Position numbers and translations under genes: made by a program
Notes under the pieces: generated by a model
What the model saw: only the letters and a program-made list of their open reading frames with translations
The model's database searches: none
What the model was told of the DNA's origin: nothing
Shown here: piece after piece, positions 1 to 8,324 of the stretch
Layout of the letters: each line of letters begins with the position of its first letter
Position numbering within the stretch: the stretch's first letter is position 1
Source of the DNA: CAXTEJ01 sp964243295
GTDB taxonomy: Bacteria; Actinomycetota; Actinomycetes; Actinomycetales; Angustibacteraceae
Assembly: GCA_964243295.1 (NCBI GenBank)
Contig: CAXTEJ010000008.1
Span: 1 to 64,000, forward strand
Reading direction: 5' to 3'
DNA length: 64,000 nucleotides

Positions 1-883
1 GGGACGCCCCGACGGCGCCGCCGCCCGCCCCAGCCGGGGTGGCGGGGGGCGCGGCAGCCGGCGCCCGCGCCGGCGCGTCGTCCTCGTCGAAGCGCCGTCC
101 GGCCAGCTCGAGCAGCCGGCGCAGCGCCTCGTCGGCCTGGGGGCCGCTCGCGCTGGCCTCCAGCTCGTGGCCCCGCAGGGCGCCCAGCAGCGCCACCCTG
201 GTCAGGCTGGTCGCGGGCGCCGGGCCGGCGCCCGTGGTCAGGTTGCGCAGGTCGACCCGGGCGTCGAGGCCGCGCAGCTCGCCCACCAGACGGGCGACCG
301 GACGGGCGTGCAGCCCGTGCTGCGGGGTGACGGTGAAGGTGCCCGTCTGTGCGCCCGGTGGGGAGGCCGCCGGACCCGGGTCGGTGACGGACGGGCCGCC
401 GGCGTCACCGAGGTGGGCCTGCTTCGCCATCAGCCCGGCACCCGCCTCAGCGGCCACCTCGGCGCGTGAGGCGCCCGCGGCGGCGCTGACGGTCGCCGCC
501 ACCAGCCCCTCGACCAGCGGCGCCGACGACAGCGTCACGCGGTCGGCCAGGGTCGGGTCGTCGGCGAGCTCGAGCGCCAGCTCGGCGCTGAGCACCGCGC
601 TGCCGAGATCCATCAGGACGACGACACCGCCGGGGCCGTCGACCTGCTCGATCGCGTCCTTGATGGCCTCCGCGTCCGTGCCCAGCGTCCCGTCGTCCAT
701 GCCGGCGGCGACCGCCGTCGCCGGGCCCTCACCGTGGACCATCTGGGCGGCGAGGCCGACCGCGGCGACGGCGAGCTCGCGGCTGTGCGAGACCACGACC
801 AGGCCGACCAGGCCGCCCGGGCCGCCCGTGCCGTCCTGGCCCGCCCCGGCTGGCTGACCCGCCGCGGCGGCCTGCTGCGTCAC
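1..883 (-). CDS. dhaM: DhaM: PTS-dependent dihydroxyacetone kinase phosphotransfer subunit with fused HPr domain (partial)
   Basis: Relays phosphate from the PEP phosphotransferase chain to DhaL-bound ADP so that cytosolic dihydroxyacetone can be phosphorylated. The GTG start overlaps the dhaL stop in a GTGA. An EIIA-Man-like domain opens with LVVVSHSREL (active His about residue 33) and is followed by an HPr-like domain containing HGLHARPVARLV, the HPr phospho-histidine signature. At least 294 codons are present; the C-terminus lies beyond the left edge, so a further EI-like domain as in E. coli DhaM can be neither shown nor excluded. It is the third gene of dhaK-dhaL-dhaM. A chain through this protein needs Enzyme I, and one is encoded at 27615-29414. 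A long open frame on the opposite strand here is a composition shadow. Confidence 0.93.
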   Translation of the reverse strand, partial: MTQQAAAAGQPAGAGQDGTGGPGGLVGLVVVSHSRELAVAAVGLAAQMVHGEGPATAVAAGMDDGTLGTDAEAIKDAIEQVDGPGGVVVLMDLGSAVLSAELALELADDPTLADRVTLSSAPLVEGLVAATVSAAAGASRAEVAAEAGAGLMAKQAHLGDAGGPSVTDPGPAASPPGAQTGTFTVTPQHGLHARPVARLVGELRGLDARVDLRNLTTGAGPAPATSLTRVALLGALRGHELEASASGPQADEALRRLLELAGRRFDEDDAPARAPAAAPPATPAGAGGGAVGAS

Positions 884-1515
884 GGCAGCGCGGTGACGGC
901 GGCGGCGAACAGCAGCTCGACGCTGGTCGCGCCCGGGTCCTGGTGGCCGATGCTGCGCTCGCCGAGATAGCTGGCGCGGCCCTTGCGGGCCTGCATCGGC
1001 GTGGTGGCGTCGCGGCCGCGCTCCGCGGCCGCTCTCGCTGCCTCGAGCGCGTCGGCCAGCGGCGCGCCCGCTGCCACGGCCGACTCGAGCGCCTCGGTGG
1101 CCGGGGTGAGGGCGTCGAGCATGGTCTTGTCGCCGAGCTGGGCCTTGCCGCGCGCAGTCACCCCGTCCAGCCCGGCCCGCACGGCCTGCGCGAGCTGCTC
1201 GGGCGTCACCGTCTCGGCGTCGCCCAGGGCGCCGGCCAGCCGCAGGAAGAACGTGCCGTACAGCGGCCCGCTGGCACCGCCGACCGTCGAGACCAGCGTG
1301 GCGCCGGCCTTCTTGAGCAGCGCGGCGGCCGTGGTGGGCGCCAGCTCGTCCACGGCGGCGACGACGGCGCTCATCCCGCGGTCCATGTTGGTGCCGTGGT
1401 CGGCGTCACCGATGGCCGAGTCGAGCTCGGTCAGCAGCTGCCGGTTCTCAGCGACGCTGCGGGCGAACTCCCGTAGCCACTGCGCCAGCCCGGCGGTGGT
1501 GATGTCGTCGGGCAC
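880..1515 (-). CDS. dhaL: DhaL: dihydroxyacetone kinase ADP-binding subunit
   Basis: The ADP-carrying subunit of PEP-dependent dihydroxyacetone kinase; its tightly bound ADP is rephosphorylated by DhaM and donates phosphate to the substrate held on DhaK. The 211-residue length is typical. The Mg-nucleotide motif is visible as AIGDADHGTNMDRG near residue 33, with the conserved Asp residues and DHG core. TLVSTVGGASGPLYGTFF is the Gly/Ser-rich phosphate-binding segment. One base separates it from dhaK upstream, and its stop overlaps the dhaM start by 4 bp, so the three genes are almost certainly co-transcribed and translationally coupled. Confidence 0.95.
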   Translation of the reverse strand: MPDDITTAGLAQWLREFARSVAENRQLLTELDSAIGDADHGTNMDRGMSAVVAAVDELAPTTAAALLKKAGATLVSTVGGASGPLYGTFFLRLAGALGDAETVTPEQLAQAVRAGLDGVTARGKAQLGDKTMLDALTPATEALESAVAAGAPLADALEAARAAAERGRDATTPMQARKGRASYLGERSIGHQDPGATSVELLFAAAVTALP

Positions 1516-1516
1516 C

Positions 1517-2518
1517 TCAGGCGCCCCAGCGCAGCCCGGGCGTGACGACCGGGGCGTCCCACAGACCCAGCAGGTCGTCGTCCACCTTGAGCAGCGTGAC
1601 CGAGGCGCCGGCCATGTCGAGGGAGGTGATGTAGCTGCCGACCAGCGAGCGCGCCACCGTGATGCCGCGCCCGCCGAGGATCTTCGCCACCTCGTTGTAG
1701 AGGACGTAGAGCTCGATCAGGGGGGTGCCGCCGAGCCCGTTGACGAAGGCGATCACCGGGTCGCCTGAGCGAAACGGCAGGTCCTCGAGCACGGGGTCGA
1801 GCAGCATCTGGGCGATCTCGCTGGCCGGGGCCATCGGCAGCCGCTCGCGGCCGGGCTCGCCGTGGATGCCGACACCCAGCTCCATCATGTCGTCGGGCAG
1901 GTCGAAGGTCGGCTTGCCGGCCGCCGGCACGGTGCACGACGTCAGGGCGACCCCCATGCTGCGGCCGCTCGCGTTGACGGCCCGCGCGATGCGCTCGACC
2001 TCGTCCAGCGGCCGGCCTTCCTCGGCGGCGGCTCCGGCGATCTTCTCGAGCAGCACCGTCACACCGACGCCGCGCCGCCCCGCCGTCCAGGTGCTGTCGC
2101 GCACGGCCACGTCGTCGTCGGTGACGACCGAGCGCACCTCGACACCGGACTCGGCGGCGGCCAGCTCGGCGGCCATCTCGAAGTTCATGACGTCACCGGT
2201 GTAGTTCTTGACCACGTGCAGGACGCCGGCACCGCCGTCGACGAGCTTGGTGGCCGCGACCATCTGGTCGGGGACCGGCGAGGTGAACATCTCGCCCGCG
2301 CACGCGGCGTCGAGCATCCCCCGCCCCACGAACCCGCCGTGCAGCGGCTCGTGACCCGACCCACCGCCGGAGACGATGCCGACCTTGCCGGTAAGCGGGG
2401 AGTCGGCGCGGTAGATGATCTTGTCGTGGTGGTCGACCCGCAGGTCGGGGTGAGCCGCCTCGATGCCGAGCAGGGCCTCGGACACCACCGCCTGCGGGTC
2501 GTTGATGAGCTTCTTCAC
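1517..2518 (-). CDS. dhaK: DhaK: dihydroxyacetone kinase substrate-binding subunit
   Basis: Binds dihydroxyacetone covalently and presents it for phosphorylation to dihydroxyacetone phosphate, which enters glycolysis. I chose the GTG at 2518 (protein begins MKKLINDPQAVV, the family N-terminus), preceded by GGAGG six bases upstream; longer open frames reaching 2641 add an unrelated N-terminal extension. Length 333 aa matches the DhaK family. GSGHEPLHGGF near residue 50 and GVGIHGEPG with His219 (the position of the His that forms the hemiaminal with substrate) are present. First gene of dhaKLM; divergent from the TOBE regulator at 2715. The 196-bp gap between them must hold both promoters; I see no convincing operator in it. 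Confidence 0.95.
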   Translation of the reverse strand: MKKLINDPQAVVSEALLGIEAAHPDLRVDHHDKIIYRADSPLTGKVGIVSGGGSGHEPLHGGFVGRGMLDAACAGEMFTSPVPDQMVAATKLVDGGAGVLHVVKNYTGDVMNFEMAAELAAAESGVEVRSVVTDDDVAVRDSTWTAGRRGVGVTVLLEKIAGAAAEEGRPLDEVERIARAVNASGRSMGVALTSCTVPAAGKPTFDLPDDMMELGVGIHGEPGRERLPMAPASEIAQMLLDPVLEDLPFRSGDPVIAFVNGLGGTPLIELYVLYNEVAKILGGRGITVARSLVGSYITSLDMAGASVTLLKVDDDLLGLWDAPVVTPGLRWGA

Positions 2519-2714
2519 GAGAGCCTCCGGGACGTGCCGCTGGGTCGGCGCCACCCACGATCTTGACGCCCGGGCCGAACGTAGACCCGCCCGCAGCGAC
2601 TCCACAACGACTACGCCCTCCCACGTGCCGCAGATCCGCACACTCGACCACCTGCTGACCGCGGATGCAGCCTCGTGGCCGCGAAGCGTCCTCAGCTGCG
2701 GTTACAGTCGACGC

Positions 2715-3125
2715 GTGCCCCTGTTCCGCATCCGTGAGTCCGCGCAGCTGCTCGGTGTCAGCGACGACACGGTGCGCCGGTGGGCCGACAGCGGTCGCCT
2801 GCAGACGACCCTCGACGCCGCGGGGCGCCAGTGCATCGACGGTGCCGCGCTGGCCCGCTTCGCCGAGGAGCTGGCAGCCGGGGCTGAGCGGCTCGAGGCC
2901 CGACCGGTGGTGTCGGCGTCGGCACGCAACCGGTTCGTCGGTCTGGTCACCCGGGTGCTGCGCGACACGGTGATGGCCCAGGTCGACATCCAGTGCGGGC
3001 CGCACCGCATCGTCTCGCTGATGAGCAGGGAGGCCGCGGACGAGCTGCAGCTCGAGCCCGGCGTCCTGGCCGTCGCTGCCGTCAAGTCCACCAGCGTCGT
3101 CATCGAGGTCCCAGCCCACCCGTGA
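2715..3125 (+). CDS. HTH-TOBE (Mop-like) molybdate-responsive regulator or molybdate-binding protein
   Basis: A 136-residue protein with an N-terminal MerR/excisionase-type helix-turn-helix (FRIRESAQLLGVSDDTVRRW, residues about 3-22) and a C-terminal TOBE/Mop domain (NRFVGLVTRVLRDTVMAQVD onward), the fold that binds molybdate or tungstate oxyanions. This architecture is common beside modABC in actinobacteria and probably senses molybdate to control them. The GTG start at 2715 sits seven bases after a TACAGT -10-like hexamer, so it may be leaderless. modA follows 49 bp downstream on the same strand. A role in molybdate homeostasis is inferred from domains and context; the DNA target is not evident. 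Confidence 0.85.
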   Translation: MPLFRIRESAQLLGVSDDTVRRWADSGRLQTTLDAAGRQCIDGAALARFAEELAAGAERLEARPVVSASARNRFVGLVTRVLRDTVMAQVDIQCGPHRIVSLMSREAADELQLEPGVLAVAAVKSTSVVIEVPAHP

Positions 3126-3174
3126 GCCCCCGGACGCCGTACGCACCGTCCTGCCGCCTGACCTGGAGCCGAGC

Positions 3175-3960
3175 ATGCGCCGTACCGCCCTCACCGTGAC
3201 CGCCGTCGCGCTCGTCCTGGCGGGCTGCGGATCGTCCGGCACCAGCGGCTCGTCCTCCTCGGCCGGCAGCTCTCGGTCGGCCACGGTGTCCGGGACGGTG
3301 AACGTCTTCGCCGCTGCGTCGCTGAAGGAGGCGTTCACCGCGCTCGGCACGAGGTTCGAGGCCGCCAACCCCGGCACGAAGGTGGTGTTCAGCTTCGGTC
3401 CGAGCTCGGGGCTCGCGACCCAGATCACGCAGGGCGCCCCCGCGGACGTCTTCGCGTCGGCCAGCACGACGAGCATGGACCAGGTCGTCAAAGCCGGCGC
3501 CGCCAGCACACCGACGAGCTTCGCGACGAACGTCATGGCGATCGCCGTCCCCCCGAGCAACCCGGCCGGCGTCGCCGGGATACACGACCTGGCGGGGCGC
3601 GGCGTCAAGGTCGCCGTGTGCCAACGGGCCGTGCCGTGCGGGTCGACCGCGGCCACGGTGTTCGCCAACGCCGGGATCACGGTCACCGCGGTCACGCAGG
3701 AGGTGGACGTGAAGGCGGTGCTGTCCAAGGTCTCGCTGGGCGAGGTCGACGCCGGCGTCGTCTACGTCACCGACGTCCTGGCCGCCGGCGACAAGGTGAA
3801 GGGGATCGAGATCCCGGCTGACGTCAACGCGTCGACGACGTACCCCATCGCCCCCCTGGTCACGTCGGCCAACTCCGTTGCGGCACAAGCGTTCACGACG
3901 TACGTCCTGTCCGCTGACGCAGCCGCCGCACTGACCGCAGCCGGGTTCGCCAAGCCGTGA
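3175..3960 (+). CDS. modA: ModA: molybdate ABC transporter substrate-binding lipoprotein
   Basis: Captures molybdate (or tungstate) outside the membrane for ModBC import. The N-terminus is a lipoprotein signal, MRRTALTVTAVALVLAGCGS, with lipobox LAGC. It is followed by a Ser-rich linker and the ModA fold starting VFAAASLKEAF, which carries the conserved oxyanion-binding Ser residues of the family; FSFGPSSGLATQI and GAPADVFASA are further ModA signatures. Length 261 aa is normal. Weak RBS TGGAG lies upstream of the ATG. Next genes are modB and modC, in the standard order. Confidence 0.95.
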   Translation: MRRTALTVTAVALVLAGCGSSGTSGSSSSAGSSRSATVSGTVNVFAAASLKEAFTALGTRFEAANPGTKVVFSFGPSSGLATQITQGAPADVFASASTTSMDQVVKAGAASTPTSFATNVMAIAVPPSNPAGVAGIHDLAGRGVKVAVCQRAVPCGSTAATVFANAGITVTAVTQEVDVKAVLSKVSLGEVDAGVVYVTDVLAAGDKVKGIEIPADVNASTTYPIAPLVTSANSVAAQAFTTYVLSADAAAALTAAGFAKP

Positions 3961-3991
3961 CCCCCGGCTGACCAGCACCCAGGAGCACGCC

Positions 3992-4870
3992 ATCCCCAGC
4001 AGCACAGGTGCCCCCGAGCAGGCGGCAGCCGCCGAGCCGTCGGCGACACGATCGGCGCGGGCAGCCCGCACCGTCCAGGAACGAGGTGCCCTGCCCTGGC
4101 CGCTGACCGTCCCCGCGGCCGTGGCCGCAGCGTTCCTGCTGGTCCCGCTGGCCGGGCTGCTCGTGCGCGCCCCCTGGCGGGGCCTGCCGCGCGTGCTGGC
4201 CGCCACCGAGGTCGTCGAGGCGCTGCGCCTGTCGCTGCTGGCGGCGACCGCGGCGACGGCGATCTCGTTGGTGCTCGGGGTGCCGCTCGCGTGGGTGCTG
4301 GCACGGTCGCGGCACCGCGGGATCGGCGTCGTGCGCGCCCTGGTGACCCTGCCGCTGGTGCTCCCACCGGTCGTCGGCGGCGTCGCGCTGCTGCTGGCCT
4401 TCGGCCGGCAGGGCGTCCTCGGTCGCCAGCTGGATGCTGCCACGGGCATCACCCTGCCCTTCACCACGGCCGGCGTCGTCGTCGCCGAGACCTTCGTGGC
4501 CATGCCGTTCCTGATCATCGCGGTGGAGGGAGCCTTCCGGGCGGCCGACCGCGGGTACGAGGAAGCGGCAGCCACCCTGGGAGCCTCACGGCTGCGGGTC
4601 TTCACCCGGGTGACGCTGCCGCTCGTCGGCCCCTCCCTGCTCGCCGGCTCGGTGCTCTGCTTCGCCCGCGCCCTCGGCGAGTTCGGTGCGACCATCACCT
4701 TCGCCGGCAACTTCCCGGGTCGCACCCAGACCATGCCGCTCGCGGTCTACCTGGCGCTCGAGAGCGACCCCGAGGCCGCGATCGCACTGTCCCTGGTGCT
4801 GCTGCTGGTCTCCGTCGCCGTCCTGACCTGCCTGCGCGACCGCTGGCTGCACACCGGGAGCACCGGGTGA
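3992..4870 (+). CDS. modB: ModB: molybdate ABC transporter permease
   Basis: Inner-membrane permease of the molybdate importer, with the BPD_transp_1 fold and about six hydrophobic helices. The coupling segment that contacts ModC is visible as EEAAATLGASRLRVFTRV, and GRTQTMPLAVYLALE near the C-terminus is typical of ModB. The start is unusual: the frame is open from the region after modA, with a good AGGAG (3981-3985) placed seven bases before an ATC codon at 3992 and no ATG, GTG or TTG until a GTG at 4121 that would cut into the first membrane helix (ALPWPLTVPAAVAAAFLLVP). I therefore annotate an ATC start (292 aa); a CTG near 4091 is the other option. Confidence 0.85.
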   Translation: MPSSTGAPEQAAAAEPSATRSARAARTVQERGALPWPLTVPAAVAAAFLLVPLAGLLVRAPWRGLPRVLAATEVVEALRLSLLAATAATAISLVLGVPLAWVLARSRHRGIGVVRALVTLPLVLPPVVGGVALLLAFGRQGVLGRQLDAATGITLPFTTAGVVVAETFVAMPFLIIAVEGAFRAADRGYEEAAATLGASRLRVFTRVTLPLVGPSLLAGSVLCFARALGEFGATITFAGNFPGRTQTMPLAVYLALESDPEAAIALSLVLLLVSVAVLTCLRDRWLHTGSTG

Positions 4871-6027
4871 CCTCAGCCGCCACCGCTGCCGGGGCTCCCG
4901 GTCCCGGTTCGGTAGCGCCGCGAGCGCCGGCGCGACCGCTCGTGGTGTCCGGCGTCGTGACCCGGGGATCCTTCTCGCTCGAGGCCTCGTTCACCGTGGC
5001 CCCCGGGCAGGTGCTCGGCGTCCTCGGGCCGAACGGGGCCGGCAAGACGACGCTGCTGCGTGCGCTCGCCGGCCTGCAGGCGCTCACCGCAGGCTCCATC
5101 CGGCTGGGAGACCTGGTTCTGGACGACGCCGCCACCGACACGTTCCTGCCCGCCGACCGGCGTCCGGTCGGCCTGGTGTTCCAGGACTACCGGCTGTTCC
5201 CCCACCTGGACGTGTGCGACAACGTGGCGTTCGCGGCTCGCGTCGGGGGCGCCGGACGACGGGCCGCCCGCGCCGGCGCCGAGCGCTGGCTCGAGCGACT
5301 TGACCTCACGGCCCTCGCCGGCCGGCGTCCGCACCAGATCAGCGGCGGCCAGGCGCAGCGGGTCGCGCTGGCCCGCGCGCTCGCGGCCGACCCCGGCCTG
5401 CTGCTGCTCGACGAACCCCTCTCGGCCCTGGACGCCCGCACCCGGCTCGAGGTGCGCAGCCGGCTGCGGACCCACATCGCCGACTTCGCCGGGCCGGTGG
5501 TCATCATCACCCACGACCCGCTCGAGGCGATGGTCATGACCGACCACCTGCTCGTCGTCGAGGACGGCAGGGTCGTGCAGAGCGGTCCCCCGGCGCAGAT
5601 CGCCCGACGGCCGGCGACGCAGTACGTCGCCACCCTCGTCGGCCTCAACCTCTACGCGGGGACCGTCGCGACGAGCGGCCGCGTCGAGCTCGACGACGGC
5701 GGCACCCTCGCGGTGACCAGCAGCGACCGGCCCACGGGTCCGGACGACGGACCGGGCCGGCGGGTGCTCGTCGGCATGCGCCCCTCGGCGATCACCCTGC
5801 ACACGGCCCGGCCGGGACCCGCCAGCTCACGCAACGTCTGGCCGGGCACGATCGGCGGCCTTGAGCTGCTCACCGATCGCGTCCGGCTCCAGATCGAGGG
5901 CGCACCCCCGGCGCTGGTCGACGTCTCGACCGCCGCCGTCAGCGAGCTGGGCCTGCGCCCCGGGCTGGGTGTGTGGATGTCCGCCAAGGCCACCGACACC
6001 GACGCCTACCCCCACCCGATCTCGTGA
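4867..6027 (+). CDS. modC: ModC: molybdate ABC transporter ATPase with TOBE domain
   Basis: Drives molybdate import through ModB. The GTG start overlaps the modB stop (GTGA). Walker A is GPNGAGKTT (about residue 56), the Q-loop region reads GLVFQDYRLFPH, the signature is ISGGQAQRVALARAL, Walker B is LLLLDEPLSALD and the switch His is in VIITHDPLEA. A C-terminal TOBE domain (residues about 290-386, NVWPGTIGGLELLTDRVRLQ) binds oxyanion in ModC proteins. 386 aa is slightly longer than E. coli ModC because of an N-terminal Ala/Pro-rich extension. Last gene of the mod operon; a tRNA-like fragment begins 23 bp after its stop. Confidence 0.95.
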   Translation: MTSAATAAGAPGPGSVAPRAPARPLVVSGVVTRGSFSLEASFTVAPGQVLGVLGPNGAGKTTLLRALAGLQALTAGSIRLGDLVLDDAATDTFLPADRRPVGLVFQDYRLFPHLDVCDNVAFAARVGGAGRRAARAGAERWLERLDLTALAGRRPHQISGGQAQRVALARALAADPGLLLLDEPLSALDARTRLEVRSRLRTHIADFAGPVVIITHDPLEAMVMTDHLLVVEDGRVVQSGPPAQIARRPATQYVATLVGLNLYAGTVATSGRVELDDGGTLAVTSSDRPTGPDDGPGRRVLVGMRPSAITLHTARPGPASSRNVWPGTIGGLELLTDRVRLQIEGAPPALVDVSTAAVSELGLRPGLGVWMSAKATDTDAYPHPIS

Positions 6028-6049
6028 CGCGGGACGACGTGCGCGCAAG

Positions 6050-6105
6050 GCGACGAGGGCCGGCACGGGGCCTCGAACCCCGAACCGCCCGATGACGGGC
6101 GCGCT
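6050..6105 (-). repeat. Degenerate tRNA-Thr 3'-half fragment (candidate att remnant)
   Basis: Bases 6050-6093 align without gaps to 8281-8324, which is the 3' part of the tRNA-Thr gene plus eight bases beyond it, with 39 of 44 identical by my count. Beyond 6093 the match continues with a short deletion (GGGCGCGCT against GGGTGCGCT). Read on the minus strand it retains the acceptor 3' strand TGCCGGC, a perfect T-stem CGGGG/CCCCG with loop TTCGAGG, and half of the anticodon stem, but no 5' half. It is in direct orientation with the intact tRNA. Integration into tRNA 3' ends leaves exactly such a fragment at the far end of the element. Confidence 0.7.
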
Positions 6106-6182
6106 GCCCGGTCAAGTCAGGAGGGTCAGCACCGCGCCGGTCGGGATCTCCGTGTGCCCATCGCCATCGCAACGTGACGTAC

Positions 6183-6217
6183 TTGTTCGCGACGAACATG
6201 TTCGCTACCATCGCGGC
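6183..6217 (+). promoter_or_regulatory. tetR promoter with overlapping palindromic operator
   Basis: A -35-like TTGTTC (6183-6188) and a -10-like TACCAT (6206-6211) are spaced by 17 bp. The spacer contains a perfect 12-bp palindrome CGAACATGTTCG (6193-6204) and an overlapping inverted repeat GTTCG-CGA-CGAAC (6185-6197). The predicted start site falls at or next to the ATG at 6218, giving a leaderless message. An operator placed inside the promoter is the usual autorepression layout for TetR-family genes. Confidence 0.65.
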
Positions 6218-6955
6218 ATGACATCACGGGCACCCAGCACGACGGCCCGCGCCGGCGGCCAGCCCGCCAGTCGACGCGACCGGCCGGCCAAGCCGGCTCT
6301 GTCCCGGGCATGGATCGTGGAGGAGACGATCCGCATCATGCGCACCGAGGGCTTGGAGAAGGCCACGATGCGCCGAGTCGCGCAGGCGCTGGACACCGGC
6401 GCGGCCTCGCTCTACGTGTACGTCGCGAACACCGCCGAGCTGCATGCAGCCGTCCTGGACGAGCTCCTCGCAGCCCTGCACGTCGGCAGCGACGGCGACT
6501 GGCGAACGCGACTGGAGGCGCTGCTCGGCGACTACGCCCGAGTGCTGTTCTCCGCGCCGGGCCTGGCCCGCTCGGCCCTGGTGCTGCGCCCCAGCGGACC
6601 GAACACGATCCGGTTGTTCGACCAGCTGCTCGGCCTGCTGCTGGAGGGCGGGGTCGAGAGCACCCGAGCGGCATGGGGGGCGGACCTGCTCGTGCAGCAC
6701 GTCACCGCCGGCGCGGCCGAGCACAGCGCCCCCACGTCCGAAGACGTCGACGCACCCGCCGATGACGAGGCCGAGTGGGACGCCTTGAGCCGCGCCGTGC
6801 GCACCGCCGAGGCTGCCGATGCCCCTCACGTGGCCGCCCACGCCGAGGTGATCCTGGCCGGCACTCCTGCCCAGCGCACGAGGTGGGCCCTGCGCGCGCT
6901 GGTCGCCGGGATCACCGCCTCACCGGACCCGCTGGCGCCCCTCGACCCGTCCTGA
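6218..6955 (+). CDS. TetR-family transcriptional repressor
   Basis: A 245-residue regulator. The helix-turn-helix is TMRRVAQALDTGAASLYVYV (about residues 49-68) within a TetR_N domain that begins ALSRAWIVEETIRIM; the C-terminal two-thirds is helical and resembles the TetR_C ligand-binding domain (LLGDYARVLFSAPGLARS). It is preceded by a 30-residue basic, disordered tail. The monooxygenase gene follows 37 bp downstream on the same strand, so the repressor probably controls itself and that enzyme in response to the enzyme's substrate. The ATG at 6218 is chosen because the promoter places the start there. The ligand is unknown. Confidence 0.88.
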   Translation: MTSRAPSTTARAGGQPASRRDRPAKPALSRAWIVEETIRIMRTEGLEKATMRRVAQALDTGAASLYVYVANTAELHAAVLDELLAALHVGSDGDWRTRLEALLGDYARVLFSAPGLARSALVLRPSGPNTIRLFDQLLGLLLEGGVESTRAAWGADLLVQHVTAGAAEHSAPTSEDVDAPADDEAEWDALSRAVRTAEAADAPHVAAHAEVILAGTPAQRTRWALRALVAGITASPDPLAPLDPS

Positions 6956-6992
6956 CCGCACTCACGACCGCCGCACGACCAAGGAGCTTCCC

Positions 6993-8198
6993 ATGACCCG
7001 ACACCACCCCATCGCGATCATCGGCGCAGGCCTCGGTGGCCTCGTCACCGCCCGCGTCCTTCACACCAGGGGCATCGAGGCCGCCGTCTTCGACCTCGAG
7101 GCCGACCGCCACGCCCGCGTGCAGGGCGGGATGCTCGACATCCACGACCACAACGGCCAGAAGGCCCTGCGCGCCGCTGACCTGTGGGAGCCCTTCACCG
7201 CCCTGGTCCACCACGGCGGCGAGGCGATGCGCATCCTCGACCACACCGGCGCCGTCCTGCGCGAGGAGACAGACCAGGGCGAGGGGGGCGACCGGCCCGG
7301 CGAAGGCGTTCCGAGCCGCCCGGAGGTCGACCGCGGCCAGCTGCGCGACCTGCTCATCGACTCGCTCCCGCAGGGCACCATCCACTGGGGTCACAAGGTC
7401 ACCGCCATCCGACCCCTCGGCGGTGCTGCAGGCATCCTCGGGCGCCACGAGATCGAGTTCGCCGATGGTGAGCGGATCACCACGGACCTGCTGATCGGTG
7501 CCGACGGCGCGTGGTCGCGGGTGCGCCCGCTGGTCTCGGACGCGCGCCCGACCTACACGGGGGTGTCCTTCGTCGAGGCCGACCTGCACGACGCCGATGT
7601 CGCCCACCCCGCTCAAGCCGCCGTCATGGGCACCGGCATGCTCTTCGCCTTCCGCGGCGAGACCGGCATGATCGGCCACCGCGAGACCGACGGCAGCCTG
7701 CACGTGTACCTCGGCCTGCGCACCGACGAAGAGTGGATCGACACCATCGACTTCACTGACACCGGTGCCGCCAAGCAGGCCGTCCTGGGCCTGCTCCCCG
7801 GGTGGGACGCAGCCCTGCAGGGCCTGCTCGCGAACGCGGACGGGCCGCTCGTCCCCCGCCGGATCCACGCCCTGCCGGTCGGGCACTCCTGGCCTCGGGT
7901 GCCCGGCGTCACCCTCCTCGGCGACGCCGCCCACGTGATGTCACCGTTCGCCGGAGAAGGCGCGAACCTCGCCCTCGACGACGGCGCACAGCTCGCCCTC
8001 GCCATCGCGGACTACCCAGGGGACGCAGAAGCAGCGATGACCGCCTACGAAGCCGACCTGTTCCACCGCGCGGCGGAGGCCGCCGGCGAGTCCGCTCAGA
8101 GCCTGGACCTCCTCTACCGCGCAGACTCTCCGCAGGGCCTGGTCGACATGTTCGCCGACTTCGACGCCCAGGCGGGAGCGGTGGCGCACGGGAGCTGA
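6993..8198 (+). CDS. FAD-dependent monooxygenase (TetX/PHBH-like)
   Basis: A 401-residue class A flavoprotein monooxygenase. The N-terminal dinucleotide-binding motif is IAIIGAGLGGLVTARVL; LIGADGAWSRVRP is the DG motif that contacts FAD and NADPH; GDAAHVMSPFAGEGANLALD is the GD motif near the C-terminus. Pattern and length are closest to TetX-type hydroxylases and related aromatic or antibiotic hydroxylases. The substrate cannot be read from the sequence, so a tetracycline-inactivating role is not claimed. A good RBS (AAGGAG) precedes the ATG. It is probably an operon with the upstream TetR gene, and the pair lies between the tRNA-Thr gene and its partial copy, which suggests acquisition by transfer. 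Confidence 0.9.
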   Translation: MTRHHPIAIIGAGLGGLVTARVLHTRGIEAAVFDLEADRHARVQGGMLDIHDHNGQKALRAADLWEPFTALVHHGGEAMRILDHTGAVLREETDQGEGGDRPGEGVPSRPEVDRGQLRDLLIDSLPQGTIHWGHKVTAIRPLGGAAGILGRHEIEFADGERITTDLLIGADGAWSRVRPLVSDARPTYTGVSFVEADLHDADVAHPAQAAVMGTGMLFAFRGETGMIGHRETDGSLHVYLGLRTDEEWIDTIDFTDTGAAKQAVLGLLPGWDAALQGLLANADGPLVPRRIHALPVGHSWPRVPGVTLLGDAAHVMSPFAGEGANLALDDGAQLALAIADYPGDAEAAMTAYEADLFHRAAEAAGESAQSLDLLYRADSPQGLVDMFADFDAQAGAVAHGS

Positions 8199-8280
8199 CC
8201 AGGAGGGGCGCTGCAGCGGTGAGCGCCGCCCTCCGGTGGGTCAGTACCGGACGGCGTGCGCGACCTCGCACACCGCACGA

Positions 8281-8324
8281 GCGACGAGAGCCGGCAAGGG
8301 GACTTGAACCCCTAACCGCCCGAT
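8281..8324 (-). repeat. Direct repeat at the 3' end of tRNA-Thr (candidate att site)
   Basis: The segment matching 6050-6093. It comprises eight bases downstream of the tRNA 3' end (GCGACGAG on the plus strand), the acceptor 3' strand, the T-arm, the variable region and the start of the anticodon arm. With the left copy it brackets only the tetR and monooxygenase genes. Confidence 0.6.

Noticed and set aside
39..857. Plus-strand open frame of 272 codons opposite dhaM
   Set aside because: Low-complexity Ala/Ser/Pro composition, no family features, and the minus strand carries DhaM with clear motifs.
6993..8198. Calling the monooxygenase a tetracycline resistance gene
   Set aside because: Fold and length fit TetX but also many other aromatic hydroxylases; nothing in the sequence fixes the substrate.
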